Shown here in pieces: positions 34,137 to 47,213 of a DNA stretch of 64,000 nt. The notes beneath the pieces were generated by a model. That model was given only the letters and a program-made list of their open reading frames with translations, made no database searches and was not told where the DNA came from. The translations under genes and the position numbers were made by a program. The stretch comes from Dermanyssus gallinae (taxonomy: Eukaryota > Arthropoda > Arachnida > Mesostigmata > Dermanyssidae). Where the stretch lies: contig QVRM01006574.1 of assembly GCA_003439945.1 (NCBI GenBank), forward strand, positions 1,489,501 to 1,553,500, read 5' to 3'. Within the stretch, counting starts at the first letter, position 1, and each line of letters begins with the position of its first letter.

Positions 34137-34889
34137 ATCACTGAAAGCTAGCAGTGACTTGTGCGGGCATCACAAACCCAATAAATCTCAAATTCCTCCC
34201 TCTTTCAGGCTCGGAAGTGCTAGGCAATTGTTCAGCATGTATCAGAAGTATATCATAGATATTTGCTCTTCTTAGCAGGGTCTACAGTGCATAGTTGTTA
34301 TGTGCTTTCTGTTAATATCTTCAATGAGAATGCGGTCACGCTAAGCTTCTGTTTGGTAGTGTAGATGGCATCGGGGAACGTACCGAAGAGCGTGCGTCAC
34401 CCTCCGCATGGCTCACCCGCTTGTGTTCTTTGCTTGTCTTGACCTTCTGGCGGTTGTATAGGCAAAGCGGTTGAGTGGTAAGCCTCTAAGCTGCGTTTTT
34501 TGTAGATTCGCAAAGCTGCTTTTGATTACTTGACAGAGTGTGGAGTTATTAACCCCCTGTTTCGGGAAGGTTAGCATCAGTTGCCTCAGGGCATAGACCT
34601 GCGTCTAACCAATGATTAGTATTACTTCGACTCGATCCGTTTCGCCCACACACTAAAACCGGGAGCGGTCTTTGGCTGAAGGTCCGCCAAAATGACAATT
34701 TTGGCACCGTACTATTAGACCCGATATTTAGAACTGGAGCAGCCTCCGCCTAAGTTCTAATGTTTTCGCTGCTCATCCACGTGCTTGTAGCACGAACATT
34801 GCTGGGCCAAAGAGAGTACTCTGAACAAGTATGCGGCGAGCTATATGACAATGTCCCGCACAGTAGGCGGCGTTATACTCAAAGCGTAG
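34137..34889. other. Stretch without recognisable gene
   Basis: No motif was recognised. The last part (about 34720-34889) may be a further eroded portion of the RLE-LINE relic that starts after it. Confidence 0.45.
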
Positions 34890-34919
34890 TGAGAAACAAG
34901 ACTCGTCATAACAAAGTTT

Positions 34920-35120
34920 AGGAGAACGAGCACACCATCTGCCCGTTCATCATTGAGACACCGGGCGTCTGGACACGGGAGACCATAATAATATTGCGGA
35001 CAATCGGCCAGATCATCGAGAAGTCGAACGGGAACAAATGATCCACAGCGTTTCTGAGGCAGCGCATCGCCTTAGAAGTGCAGCGCGGCAACGCAAGAAG
35101 TGTGTTCTTGACACACTTCG
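34920..35120 (+). pseudogene. RLE-LINE ORF2 C-terminus, copy 1 of an adjacent pair
   Basis: One frame reads ENEHTICPFIIETPGVWTRE…ILRTIGQIIEKSNGNK, a TGA at about 35039, then STAFLRQRIALEVQRGNARS. This matches the end of the full-length ORF2 (FVPIALETLGPIS…FLRQMMSLAVCRGNVAS). The GVW and STAFLRQR…LEVQRGNA wording marks the subfamily shared with 35220-35520 and 41541-41906. A single stop interrupts it. Confidence 0.8.
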
Positions 35121-35219
35121 GAAGGGGAGAGGCCTGCAGAAACTGGTGTGTATATATAGCAAGGTTATTCTAAACATTTATCGGCTGGCTGTGATACAAA
35201 AAAAGATTATTAATAATAT

Positions 35220-36196
<977 letters not shown>

Positions 36197-36292
<96 letters not shown>
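36197..36292. repeat. (TA)n microsatellite, about 95 bp
   Basis: Perfect TA run. A second shorter TA run lies at about 36403-36450. Confidence 0.95.
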
Positions 36293-36294
<2 letters not shown>

Positions 36295-36404
36295 CTACTC
36301 TTTAAAGGGGGAGTTAGTGCCTATAATAATGACGGCGATCTAGATAAGTCGGGCTTGGCAGTAGCGGCAAAGGCTTAAATGTAACACTATCTGCAGTTAT
36401 GGTA

Positions 36405-36444
<40 letters not shown>

Positions 36445-36450
36445 TATATC

Positions 36451-38411
36451 CCTGATCAAATCATCGATCGCCGTTTTATTCATAACGCCGGTATTTGACC
36501 TATTGAACGGCTAGTGCGAGCGGCTAACCGCCGAGTGTTTAAAGTACAGTTTCAGCTCGATGAACCAGACAAGACAGACCGCTGATAGAAGTAAATCACA
36601 CACGATGAGGGTTGAAAGGTCGTCAACTAAGCTAGCTGGAGATCAATGCGCGGCGTGCCTATTGACCAGAGGACAGTCGATACGACAAGTGGCCTCCTCA
36701 GAAACGAGGTCAACTAAAGATGCCCCCATCCAGCAGCCTCAGGAGTCTGTCTGTGGACGAGACGATATGTTCATTGAGCAATCAGTCCCTCGTACGTTCG
36801 CCTCGTATGCTTCATGTTCGACTTTCTGGTTAGGATGGCAAACTTCAATGATGCTCCTCCGCTGCATAGGCGACACCTCATACGCAACAAGGTCACCCTA
36901 CGATTAGAGCCTTATTTTCTAATTCACGACGTGGGCAAGGAAACAGCTGAGCACAGTCAAGACCTAACGTCATCGATGTCGCCGCTTTCGCCAGCCAGGA
37001 TGCTGCCACTGGAGTGATTGGTGTTAGATTCTGCTGTAGATAATTAATAATTTGTAACTGAGCAGTTGCGAGCGAACGCGTAACAATGTTTGATGTGAGA
37101 AGCTGCACAGAACTAAATCATTCGTCTCAATATTTAGCCAGTGATAGAGTGAATTCATTCCATCACACACTGCCACGCCAACGGTGACGGAATGCCACGC
37201 GCAAGATCACTCGTAATTAACTGAACTAAAACAAACTCGTAAATGAACGAAAATGTATGCAACTCTTGCACTGCATAGTTTTATCCGTTATTATGGCTTA
37301 GAGCTGCTGGCGGACTTGGCCAGATGTGTTTAATATGTGCCTAACGACTATAGGAGCATATGTATCAGTAGCAAGTTTTTGCAGGAAAACTTTTTTTAAA
37401 CATATTTATTACCTTAAGATACGGCAACCCTTGGGCAGTTCGGCTTCCTCGGTGATTACTTATCAGAGACGATGCCCTCGCAAAACATATTACGGTTAAA
37501 CTATGTTGTCAAATTAATTATACTTGCCTCACAAAGTAATTGTCCTGCCCTTATTTAAAAAGACGTCTTTCGGTGGGACGAAGGCCAGATCGAATCGAGT
37601 GTTCCTGTTGATGTCAAAAAATTCGGACGACAGGCGCTGTTTATGGCAGTGCTGGTGCGATCCGGCCAGCTGTGTACATCCACCAGCCGGGGATTGTTGT
37701 CGAATGATTGCAGGGCCAAAGAATAGGAAATTACTAACCGTGTTATACAGGCAAAAGCGGCCTGCTTGACTGGCAACGAAGTGGCCGCTTGCCTTTGGTA
37801 GAAAAAGCGTAGAAAGGAATTGCCAAACCAGACGCCTGCGTTTTGCATCCGCTGAAACAATAGTCAATGGAAGTTTGGATAACATCAGCATTTGTAAACG
37901 GGGGGGGGGGTTGAGCTGACGCATCGTAGATGATCACCTTCCAATGCACGACGGAGTCCGAGCTTTAAGCAAGCAATCAGCAGCAGAAGCAGAAATAATG
38001 TTTTCGTATGAACAAGCCCGATGTGACCTTCGCTTTTTTCCGCTGAGATGAACGGTTACATTGTTTTGAACATCGGAAACGTCATCGCGGTCGATACCGT
38101 CCAGAGAAAATCGAGCGCTGTCGATAAGCGAGCTTCATGGTATTTTTTGGTGATGAAGTACTAGCCATCGGCAGGCCCGCATGTAGTGCAGGATAAAGGC
38201 ATCTGCAGCATATACAGCTCACTCGTGCGGTAAGGCAGAGCATTGGCAGCAATTTTTCTCGTGTTTTATTTAACTGCGTGCTTTAACCCCGCATTCCTAC
38301 ATTTCATTTTTCCGTTGTGCTAAGACGGCCCTAACGTTTCGCAGGCCATTCCACACACAAGACGCTTTGGACTGAACGGGCAGTCTGCAGCCCTTATATA
38401 TTTTCATCACC

Positions 38412-38413
<2 letters not shown>
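36451..38413. other. Stretch without recognisable gene
   Basis: Open frames up to 131 codons, for example 37529-37924 (-) and 36560-36907 (+), show no recognised domain. A run of ten G's lies at 37901-37910. Confidence 0.5.
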
Positions 38414-38480
<67 letters not shown>

Positions 38481-38501
38481 CATATATATATATATTATAT
38501 A

Positions 38502-38535
<34 letters not shown>
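38414..38535. repeat. (TA)n microsatellite, about 120 bp with three interruptions
   Basis: Three to four TA blocks separated by ATTATATACAT, ATTATATATATTTA and similar breaks. Confidence 0.95.
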
Positions 38536-38537
<2 letters not shown>

Positions 38538-38828
38538 GTATGACTACTATTGTCGGCGAGCCAGCGATGCGTAAACGTAGAACTATGAGCATATCTGTAT
38601 CATTCTTCCCTTCCTGCTTCTCGGACATCTGTTACAGCAACGCACAAGTGTCAGCGGCGACAGATGTATTCATTATGACGTAACAAGTGGTCGCATGAGC
38701 CATGGAATTCATTGAGAGACTTCTTCTCAGCAATGGGGGTTTTTCTAACTCCCGCCCTCCCCGTACCTCTGACACTTCTAAGTCACCGACGCATCAGGCG
38801 TCCGCGTAGAGTCTGTTTGAATAGACAA

Positions 38829-39056
38829 ACTATATTTGAAGATAACCTACACTTTTTAGGACTAATCTTCAGCCAACATTCAGCGTCTACGGGCTTGCTT
38901 TTGCAATGCTTCGTAAGATATATAGAAAAAGCCGGACCCCATAAATACAAATGTGCAACGGTGGGGCTCGAACCCATCCACCTCTGTGTCTCCTCCGATC
39001 GCGAGGCGCACGCGAATGCACCCATCAGGCCGTCGAGCTCGACTCGCAAATAACCT
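38829..39056 (-). mobile_element. tRNA-derived SINE, family B
   Basis: On the minus strand the head starts near 39050 with GAGCTCGACGGCCTGATGGG. The B box is GGGTTCGAGCCCC near 38966-38978, and the shared body (CACATTTGTATTTATGGGG…) follows. It is homologous to 32380-32706 in the same orientation. No coding capacity. Confidence 0.85.
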
Positions 39057-40490
39057 ATATCTGCAGGAAAGAATCGTTGTGGTTGTGATGGTACACACAG
39101 ACAATGGTAAGGGCCTGATCGACCGAGTCGTCATGTGATAATGCGTTTTTCGTTACACGGCTACCACCACCACTTATGCAGTGCAGAAGGCTTCCACGAC
39201 CCCGGTGCTGACTGCAGATGTAATTATTGTCATATCGAATACTCTAGATACCACGGTCTTGTTTGCAGGAACGGTGGGTCTCTAAATCAGCTGGCCCGTT
39301 TAATGTCATCATAACTTTGTATATTGTATATGTCTATATTTTATACAATTATTGTAACTGTGTTTGCGAGCTCCTGACGCCAAGCCAAATCTTGTACTTA
39401 AGCATTATCGACACTAAATGTGTGAATAAATGGAATTGTGACATAGGCAATGGTATGCAAAAGACAGGAGTTTCACACGGTTACACGCGGCGCCAATATT
39501 CTAGCGTTGAACTAACTGCCGCCCATAAACTAACTCGCTACTTTATTAACTAACTAATGCTAAGGAAAGTCATTATGACATGGCGATAAACTCCTGCTAG
39601 TTATAACCCGAGAGCTTTTTAACGGTCTCCTCGGTGTCGTTGTTAAATATGCGCGACGGTGCCTTATTTAGTGTCTACTCAAAAGAAGAGACATGTGGCA
39701 GGTGCCTTAATGAAATCGAAGTACGACCACATAGAAAGAACTTGCGCAAGTTTAGCGGTCGATTTCGTTTTACGAGTCTCGTATACAATTTGCTGTTTTT
39801 CGCTCTCATTTGTTTTTGTATTATGTCCAGTGCGCACACCATGACTTCGCCCCACTAAGTCGTTTGTAACAAAAAATCACGGCAGCAGTGGACTTTGATT
39901 TCCTAGTACGTCTTCTTTTGAAGTAAGCCTTGGGAGTAGTCATGCTTTTGTACTTTTGAACACCGATCCACGACATAAGATCGTCCACAGAGCAATTTCC
40001 TCACAATTGAACGACGCGAAAGAAACTTGTATTACTAAATCAGGCACTCGGGTCGCCGGACCCGAGATCTGTAGTCAATTTATTTGTTGACACTTTCATG
40101 CCGCCGTCAGTTATTTTTAGTTCAGCTTATGTATACGGCCGATAACTAATTGATTCATTCCCTCCATCGAATGAATATAAATATCAGTTGTTGCGCACAG
40201 TTAGGGGTTCATATTACTACTGCGGAGCTTCGAAGCTCACCAAACGTTATCGCCAAAGGCAATATAAAAATAATGTCTTAAATTACTATTCCTTTAGCAA
40301 CAATGTTTGACGAAATTCTGCGTATTTGTCAAAGCTGTACTGAATTAGGCTTTGGCCAGAGTCATTAAAAACTAACCACCCTCTGTATTGATGAACAGAA
40401 CGCGTTCGGTGTTACTCTGTTCTGTCTTATGCGATCTCTTAAGTAGTAAGTGTCATCATAGACCTAGTAGCTCAACTGTCAAAGCCAATA

Positions 40491-40492
<2 letters not shown>
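39057..40492. other. Stretch without recognisable gene
   Basis: Short open frames only. Nothing was recognised. Confidence 0.5.

Positions 40493-40564
<72 letters not shown>
40493..40564. repeat. (TA)n microsatellite
   Basis: About 72 bp of TA. Confidence 0.95.
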
Positions 40565-40570
<6 letters not shown>

Positions 40571-41518
40571 ACTTAACTTAGTTGTGACGAGCATAACTTA
40601 AACGCCAGCAAGAGCATAAAGACTTCTCTTTCCGAAACCGGTATTCCGAAAGAAGCGTTTAGTAGACACGATTTGTGTGTAGTCGCCAATCTTTGTTATC
40701 CAAAACACAGCGTTAGGGTCTGACCATTCCTATCTTTCATATATTTGATCGGATAGAAGGTGTTCTTATTAAACAGTGACCTTCAGCAGTGCTGCCGATA
40801 CCGTTTTTTACAAAATCATTTTTGCCCCCTCTCCTCACAAGATCGAACTGGCAAGTTTAAGTGTACTAACGGCCAACTTAAATTTAGTTTAAATTGATAC
40901 GTAAAGCGCATGCTTTGCTTAAATATAAAAATAAAAAATGTAAGTTTTTAATCTACGGCAACAATCTTAATAAACCAGTTTATAAAGGTAATATACAACA
41001 ATCCTTTGAGTATAAATGCTTAGTTGTAGCTCTTGACGTTTTTATGTAACATGTTGGCCCACTGACATTTCGAACACACAGAAATACCTTAATTTTTAAA
41101 CATAAAGAGATTGTGCCCCAATTGAGCAAACTAAGCTATTTTAACATATCGTCTAGTGTGATGGTGATTTGATAGTATCTGAAATATTATTTCTCTGCAA
41201 TATACCATGTTTCTGGCTATCGTTTGGTTGAACTTTTACAACACTTACAAATAGCCTATTTGTTAGCTAGGATAATGTCTTACCTCCAGTGTTATCTATT
41301 CATTTTATACTCAACATCAACACAAATCGTAACTGCCCACGTCTCAGATTCCCTTTAGACTTAGCAACTTTAGACATAAATCATCTGATATGGCCAAATA
41401 TGGAACACTATTGATACCGAATAAAAACAACATATATCACTTAATTTAGTCAAGGAAAGATGGCACCATAAAGTACTCTATGCACCATGTCTCCATCGAT
41501 AAGACAATTACAAAAATA
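40565..41518. other. Stretch without recognisable gene
   Basis: Very AT-rich. No motif or repeat was recognised apart from the (TTA)n run that begins at 41519. Confidence 0.5.
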
Positions 41519-41906
41519 GTTATTATTATTATTATTTTAGACAAGACGGCTACCGCTTTACACTGAAGCCCGGTGGAATGCAGAAGGACGACAGGCGTCG
41601 GCTGTCTTGCCAGTCCGGACCGGGGCCATAATCGGGCGCTGGCGTGGAAGTCACTGTCCCCGACACGTACGTTTATAATAGACTAGCCAGCGCGGCCACA
41701 TCATTCACCAACGGGAGATGAACGAACACGTTTGGTCTCGAGTCATCTGGCGTTTGGGGCCAGAATGCACTCAAACTGACAAAAGAGCTGAGGAACAGCT
41801 CTAAGAGGCCACAATGAAGCCAAGATCGACCACGTTCCTCCTACATAGAGTATTGCTGGAACTATTGAAAGAAACAACGCCAAGATTATGTTGAGTGGTC
41901 ACCAAC
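41519..41906 (+). pseudogene. RLE-LINE ORF2 C-terminal relic preceded by (TTA)n
   Basis: A (TTA)n run (41519-41537) leads into frame-shifted pieces: RALAW near 41636, then VEVTVPDTYVYNRLASAATSFTNG (41645-41715), and SSGVWGQNALKLTKELR near 41745. A region with nucleotide similarity to the 35.4-35.5 kb copy follows (GATCGACC.CGTTCCTC, GAACTA, CGC.AAGAT.ATG.TGAGT.GTCACCAA). At least two frameshifts and lost RPD residues make it dead. It belongs to the same subfamily as the 35.2 kb copy. Confidence 0.75.
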
Positions 41907-43928
41907 ACCCAACCACTAATATTACCTGTACAAACTTTATTGTAAATATTATATTAGTAATTGCAGTACAAATACATGGTAGTAATAAACCCTTGTTTCA
42001 AAAATAGTATTACTATATTTTTTACTATTTACATATTTATTGTCAATTTCTTTACCAACATATCATATCAGTACTAAAATTATAAAGATTACTGGGATGA
42101 CAGATAGTATGATATGCGAAACACGTATGCTCTGTAAAGCTTCCCCTTCATGCTTGTCGTCCGTCTTCGCACACTCGAATATAGAGAAGACTGGCTAAGA
42201 TAGCGTAAAAATGTGTTCTACTGACCACTAAGTATACTAACTACCTGGCCATACATTTCAATTCTTCTAATAAAGAAGAAAAGGGTCTTACCTCGTGATA
42301 TTCTTTTGGTATCTAGGTTCATTTGGGTGGCTCTCTGCGAGTGCTCGCCCTCGAGGTTGGTTGTTGTGGTTCTCGGCACCGACGAGTGATTACTTCGAGC
42401 AACTTTCAATCACGCACTATGCATTCAGCAGTAGAACGTTTAATTACATTCTTCTTCTCGAGCTCGAACTACAGCTGAGGCTCTTGAAGAACTCTGCTAG
42501 CCGAGGTCGTCACGTTCGCAAGTGCGCCTCATGTGCTAATGTCCTATAAATGGCCGGGCCGTCTGTCCCGCTGGCCCTGACAGGCGAGTCACAAGACGGG
42601 ACATGTCCTTTTCACTTGAGATGTGCGGCTCGATTTCTTGCCTTTGGTGTTTTCACCATGCGAACAATCGGCACGTTTAGCTGAAGTCGAGGATGTGACA
42701 CGAAGCGAGCGCGAGCGACCAGCCTTCGGCTAATTAAGGCACCCTTCAACCGTTCTGCCAGAAATGGCCGGGCCAGGTCACAGCGGCTTGTTGACCTCTA
42801 TCTGCCCTACCTATTAGGAACGAAGTCGACAATAGAATCCCTTTTCAACTAGAGTCTGAGCAAAAAAAAAACTGCTGTTGAGTGCTTATACCGTACCGGG
42901 ACGCCGACGACAACTGTCCCTCATCAGGGCGAGCACGGGCATAGTCAACCTATGTTTTGCTCTACTACAGCGAACTACATACAGCTCGGCATTAACCGTA
43001 TGCAAACAACCATCCCACCCCCACTTCCAGGATTTACATTCAATCTTCTAAACTCATTAGGCTCAGGTCGTAGTTATTGAGTGCGGCAGTTTGTTTTAGC
43101 TCACTTTAAACACATCCTACGCACGTGTATGCGCACGTATAGAGAGATATATGCATGTATACGTTTGCAAGTATATTGTAGTAAACTGTATAGGAGGACG
43201 TGGTGTACACGCACGAACACATACGTTTAGACTGTGACAGAAAACATGCTCTGCGACAGTGTCGTTATTGCGGAACGTGGGCGGATCGGCCCAATCAACT
43301 ATCGGTGCACCTCTACCTTACCCCTCTCCGCACCCCCTTCCGCCTCTGTGCATCCCCTTCCGCGCCGCCGCCTGTTAACAGAAAACGTCAACAAAGCACC
43401 ATTGTATCGCCAACAAAAAACAAAATGACGAACGGCCGATCCTCATCTGGTAAGAGGATTTGCTTCATGACCTAGCCTGAGACATTCTCCCCCCAGCAGG
43501 CGCTGCAATCGCCCATACGAAATAGCAGTCTCTGAGCATAAAACCAATGGGCATTAGATCCAGCAGCTGTCGCTGATGCCTGTTGCCATCGGGCGTCCTC
43601 TACACGCTCTGAAAAACGCCCGTACGCATGCCTATATATATCGACGTCGCCTGCCCTTCATTAGGTTCGCACACTGATTGGTTGCAAAGCCACAGTTACA
43701 TCATGCAGAAGCGACCGTGTGTAAAACGTCTCTAAGCCGCTCGCTCAGCAGCAACTGAGACACCAACTACAAAAAGTAAACAGCGTGCAAAAAACTCGCC
43801 TTCAACGCCAAACGGGCAATATTAAGCGTAATGGGAGTTAAGGTGCAGTATCCTGTCCTTGCATTTGCCAAGTATAGAACCGTTCGTCATTATGTCCACC
43901 TAGTTTTATATATGTATATGTGTGTATA
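41907..43928. other. Stretch without recognisable gene
   Basis: The open frame at 43200-43475 (+) contains CRYCGTWADRPNQLSVH, which resembles half a C2H2 finger, but a second ligand pair is not clear. Otherwise nothing was recognised. Confidence 0.45.
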
Positions 43929-43940
43929 CATATATATATA

Positions 43941-43982
<42 letters not shown>
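43929..43982. repeat. (TA)n microsatellite
   Basis: TA run with a TTTA break near 43942. Confidence 0.95.
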
Positions 43983-43985
<3 letters not shown>

Positions 43986-46110
43986 ACAATGCGGCATGTT
44001 CGTGTTACACTTTTTTCCCAGTGAAATGACAGCCGTGTACCTAAGAAACCATGTGCAAGATTTGGATCGGCTAGGGGGAACAGGCTTCTTAATCACATAA
44101 TGATGACTGAAACTCAAGATTGAATGTTATAATGATCAAATTATTGCGCTAGAGATGCCTATTTAGCTAGGGTCGATTAGTAATCGGCATTAAAGCAAAA
44201 ACTATAAGTCCCAGTTCACAGTTAAGTAACCCATTAGAGAAAGCGCAAAAAAAAGAACTAAACAAATACGGCTTGTGGTAAATCTCTGGTAATTTAGTAG
44301 GTAGCCAATTAGCGGAGTTTATCTAGGCAGTCGCTAATTCTATCAGCAATCAGCTTATAGCTTCAGGCAACAAGAAGACAAACGTTTAATCAAAGGCCCC
44401 ACTACTTAAGGTGCACAGGGGCAAATAACCTAGTAGCTTGTTAGATAGCTAGCAACCCGTCATTGAAATTTGAATTTATTTGTGATTTGCGGCGATACCA
44501 AGTTGGGTTTATGAAAAACGTATACATAATTTCCTAAATGTGATAACCCCAACACTTGCTATTTCGGAATGCATAACATTATTGCATGAAGTAAAACGGG
44601 AAATGTAAATGCTTACAGCAATCATTGCAACCATCCTTATATTGTCAACATGTCTGTTTGGCTGTTAAAAATCAACACGTCACATCGTTGTAAACTATTA
44701 CGCAATTGCCTCGGGCGGATGCCTACTTGTTTTTTTTTTACATATCTGCACAGCGAGAGGTAAATATCTAGCAACAGCTTTATTTAGGATAAATACAGTA
44801 CAAAAATGCATCACAGATGAGTCTCCAATCGTTTTTATTTTCTACTTTATAATATGAGAGGAGTCGATGCAAATGGCCAGCTTTTTGGGCTCAGTTAGTT
44901 CAGATAGCAATAACTGCAACTGTAGCAACATTATCTCTAGGGGGGCGGGGGACAGCTAGTTCATTTTCGAACCCTGTTGTTGGTCGAACTTTCTTCGAAC
45001 GACGACGCTCATTGATATTAAACTATACTCATTCTGCTGATCATTCCGCTGAGAGTTAGCGGCCGTTTCCAAACGAGTAGAAGACGAAATATCGGCTATA
45101 ACTGAACACAGCTTTCAATTTTGGCAACAGCAATCGCCTGAGTTACAATAGCACTGTAGAACGAGCCGTTCTGTAGAAGTAAGGCTGTGCATACTTGCCA
45201 ACCCACAATACCTACAATAGTCGGCTGCTGAGAGATGCATGCCAGTCGTTTTGGCCGACAAAACGGTTAAATCGATCCGGTCCTTTCAGGCCCCGCTTCG
45301 CATTCGCCACTTCGTACGACAGGCTCGAAACACAAGATATGTTTATTTATTTGCGCGCTTAATAGCGCGAAACACGACATTTAGTCTAGATCCGCCAAGT
45401 AGCAAAACACCCATGAGAGAGAAAGAGAGAGAGAGAGAGAAAGAGAGAGATTAGATCCGCTTAATAGCGCAAAGCACACGAGAGCGTAGATCCGCCAGTA
45501 AATAAAAAAAAGACAGTATTATGTCTCATTACGTTCTTGTCCGTGCCGCCGCTGCCGCCGACAACGCAACAAGTTACGCGGACAGTTTGAAGCCAGACGC
45601 GTTGTCGCGTTACGTCGACGCCGATGGCGTTTGCGAGACAGACAAGCAAGTCAGCCTCAGCAGCCCGAGGTCGATCGAGCAAGGGGCTCGAGAGTCAGGG
45701 CCTCAGGGGCTCGAAGGTCAGGGCCTCAGCGGCTCGAAGGCGGCTCGATGTGTCCAGAAGGAGCTGTGTCGTCTAACTCGCCCCTCCACACTCAGGGGTT
45801 CTCAACCCGGCGCCCCCCCCCCCCGTTCCCCCACACTACAAGCTGACCGGCTAGGCTGATAGCTGATCGCGCAGACATATAGGCAGTGTAGCGACTGAAC
45901 GCTTCGACGACAGGTCGCTTTATCGCTTTCGTAACGCTTCGCCGACATGAACACCTTGACCTCCTCTGCTGCTGCTGCTGTGTCAAGACTGCTCGACGGC
46001 GCAGGCTTCCAGCTGTCGCGTCTCGTTGTGGGAACAGGGAGGCCTTTCTTGCCTGTCTTGTTTCATCACGAATGCACCGCTGATGTATCGATTTGTCTTC
46101 GCACCAACAG

Positions 46111-46141
<31 letters not shown>

Positions 46142-46717
46142 CTAAACAATAGTTTGAGTCCTTAGCCTGTTTTTATTTTTATTTAGTTATAAACTATGTT
46201 TAGCGTTTAGTATATGTTTGCTTGGCGTATGTCAAGGTGGATACACGAGAAAGATTTCCAACCCGTTGTTCCGTCAAACACATTCAATTGACGTACTTCA
46301 TCTACCGTTTTGCGTTTCTTCAACACCCTCTTTGTGCAAATAGAGTCTTTTTCAATTATATTTTATAGTACAGATACAATGCCATTACTAATAAAATACA
46401 GTATCGGTGAGGTGGTGGCCTTTTCCGAACGCGGCTCTACTGTCGTCTACAGAAACGAGCGCTTCATGGTCTTCCACGGCTTGGGAAAATGCGTATTGAA
46501 TCTGTTTGTATATATATATACATAAGCTGTATTTAGCTGACACTCTTGCAGAAGATGCGTGGTTAAGTGTTAATTGAGACACGAGTATATGCTCAGAGAT
46601 GCTTTAGTTGCCTCCGAGGGGTCCTGAGCATTCGACTTAATAGCATCATTGCTAGCTTTGATTGCTTATGTATCTTGTTCTTTGGGGAAGGGCTAGCGAA
46701 TAAGTGACCTTACTCGC
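43983..46717. other. Stretch without recognisable gene; (GA)n, short GC-rich tandem, (TA)n
   Basis: (GA)n lies at 45415-45451. A short tandem of a GGGCTCGAAGGTCAGGGCCT-like unit (two to three copies) lies at about 45684-45750, a C-rich run at 45812-45824, and a TA run at 46118-46141. Open frames such as 45521-45859 (+) are driven by this composition. Confidence 0.5.
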
Positions 46718-46880
46718 TCAGGCACTGAAGTGGCATGGTCTAGGTGGTAACGCCACTAACTACGCGCGCAGTTTTGGCCAGGTGCAAATCCCAGAAAAGG
46801 ACGGCTGCAAAAGGCCTGTGAAACACATTCGACTGCCTGAACTCAGACTGAAAGCGCCGGATTTGATAGCATCAATGTCA
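46718..46880 (+). mobile_element. Possible tRNA-derived SINE (family D)
   Basis: A box TGGTCTAGGTGG (46736-46747) and a B-box-like GGTGCAAATCCC (46781-46792) lie 34 bp apart, which is normal tRNA spacing. They are preceded by a tRNA-like 5' end. The body after the B box does not match families A-C, and only one copy is seen, so this call is tentative. Confidence 0.5.
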
Positions 46881-47065
46881 GCTGGTCGGCAGGCAGATTA
46901 ATATCATCGAGACAGATTTCCGCGGCCCGCTCTGTTGGATGACAAGAAAAACGCGCCGCATTTCAGAATCTGCTATAAAACTCAAAACTTTAAACATAAT
47001 GGGGGGTTAGATAATAATGCACCATCCCTCTTTATTGAGACATCTGTGCTCCCCGTTTTGTTTCC

Positions 47066-47213
47066 CGATCATGGTCGGTTTTTAGTCCACTCCGGCATTC
47101 ACCTTGTTTAAATTGGGAACCATGAAAACCCATTTAGGAGTGGCCAGTCTAGGTCTCGAAGCCAGGCCTCCCGAATGCAAGGCAAAGGCTTTTGCCACTA
47201 AGCCTTGCTTATA
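47066..47213 (-). mobile_element. tRNA-derived SINE, family A, inverted copy
   Basis: Complement of the head and first body part of 33937-34136: TTTAAATTGGGAACCATG near 47107, and GGTCTCGAAGCC (B box) near 47152. The tail-proximal part is missing or diverged. Confidence 0.85.

Noticed and set aside
43200..43475. C2H2 zinc-finger exon (CRYCGTW…LSVH)
   Set aside because: Only three of four ligands are in place, there is a single unit, and no conserved linker or splice context.
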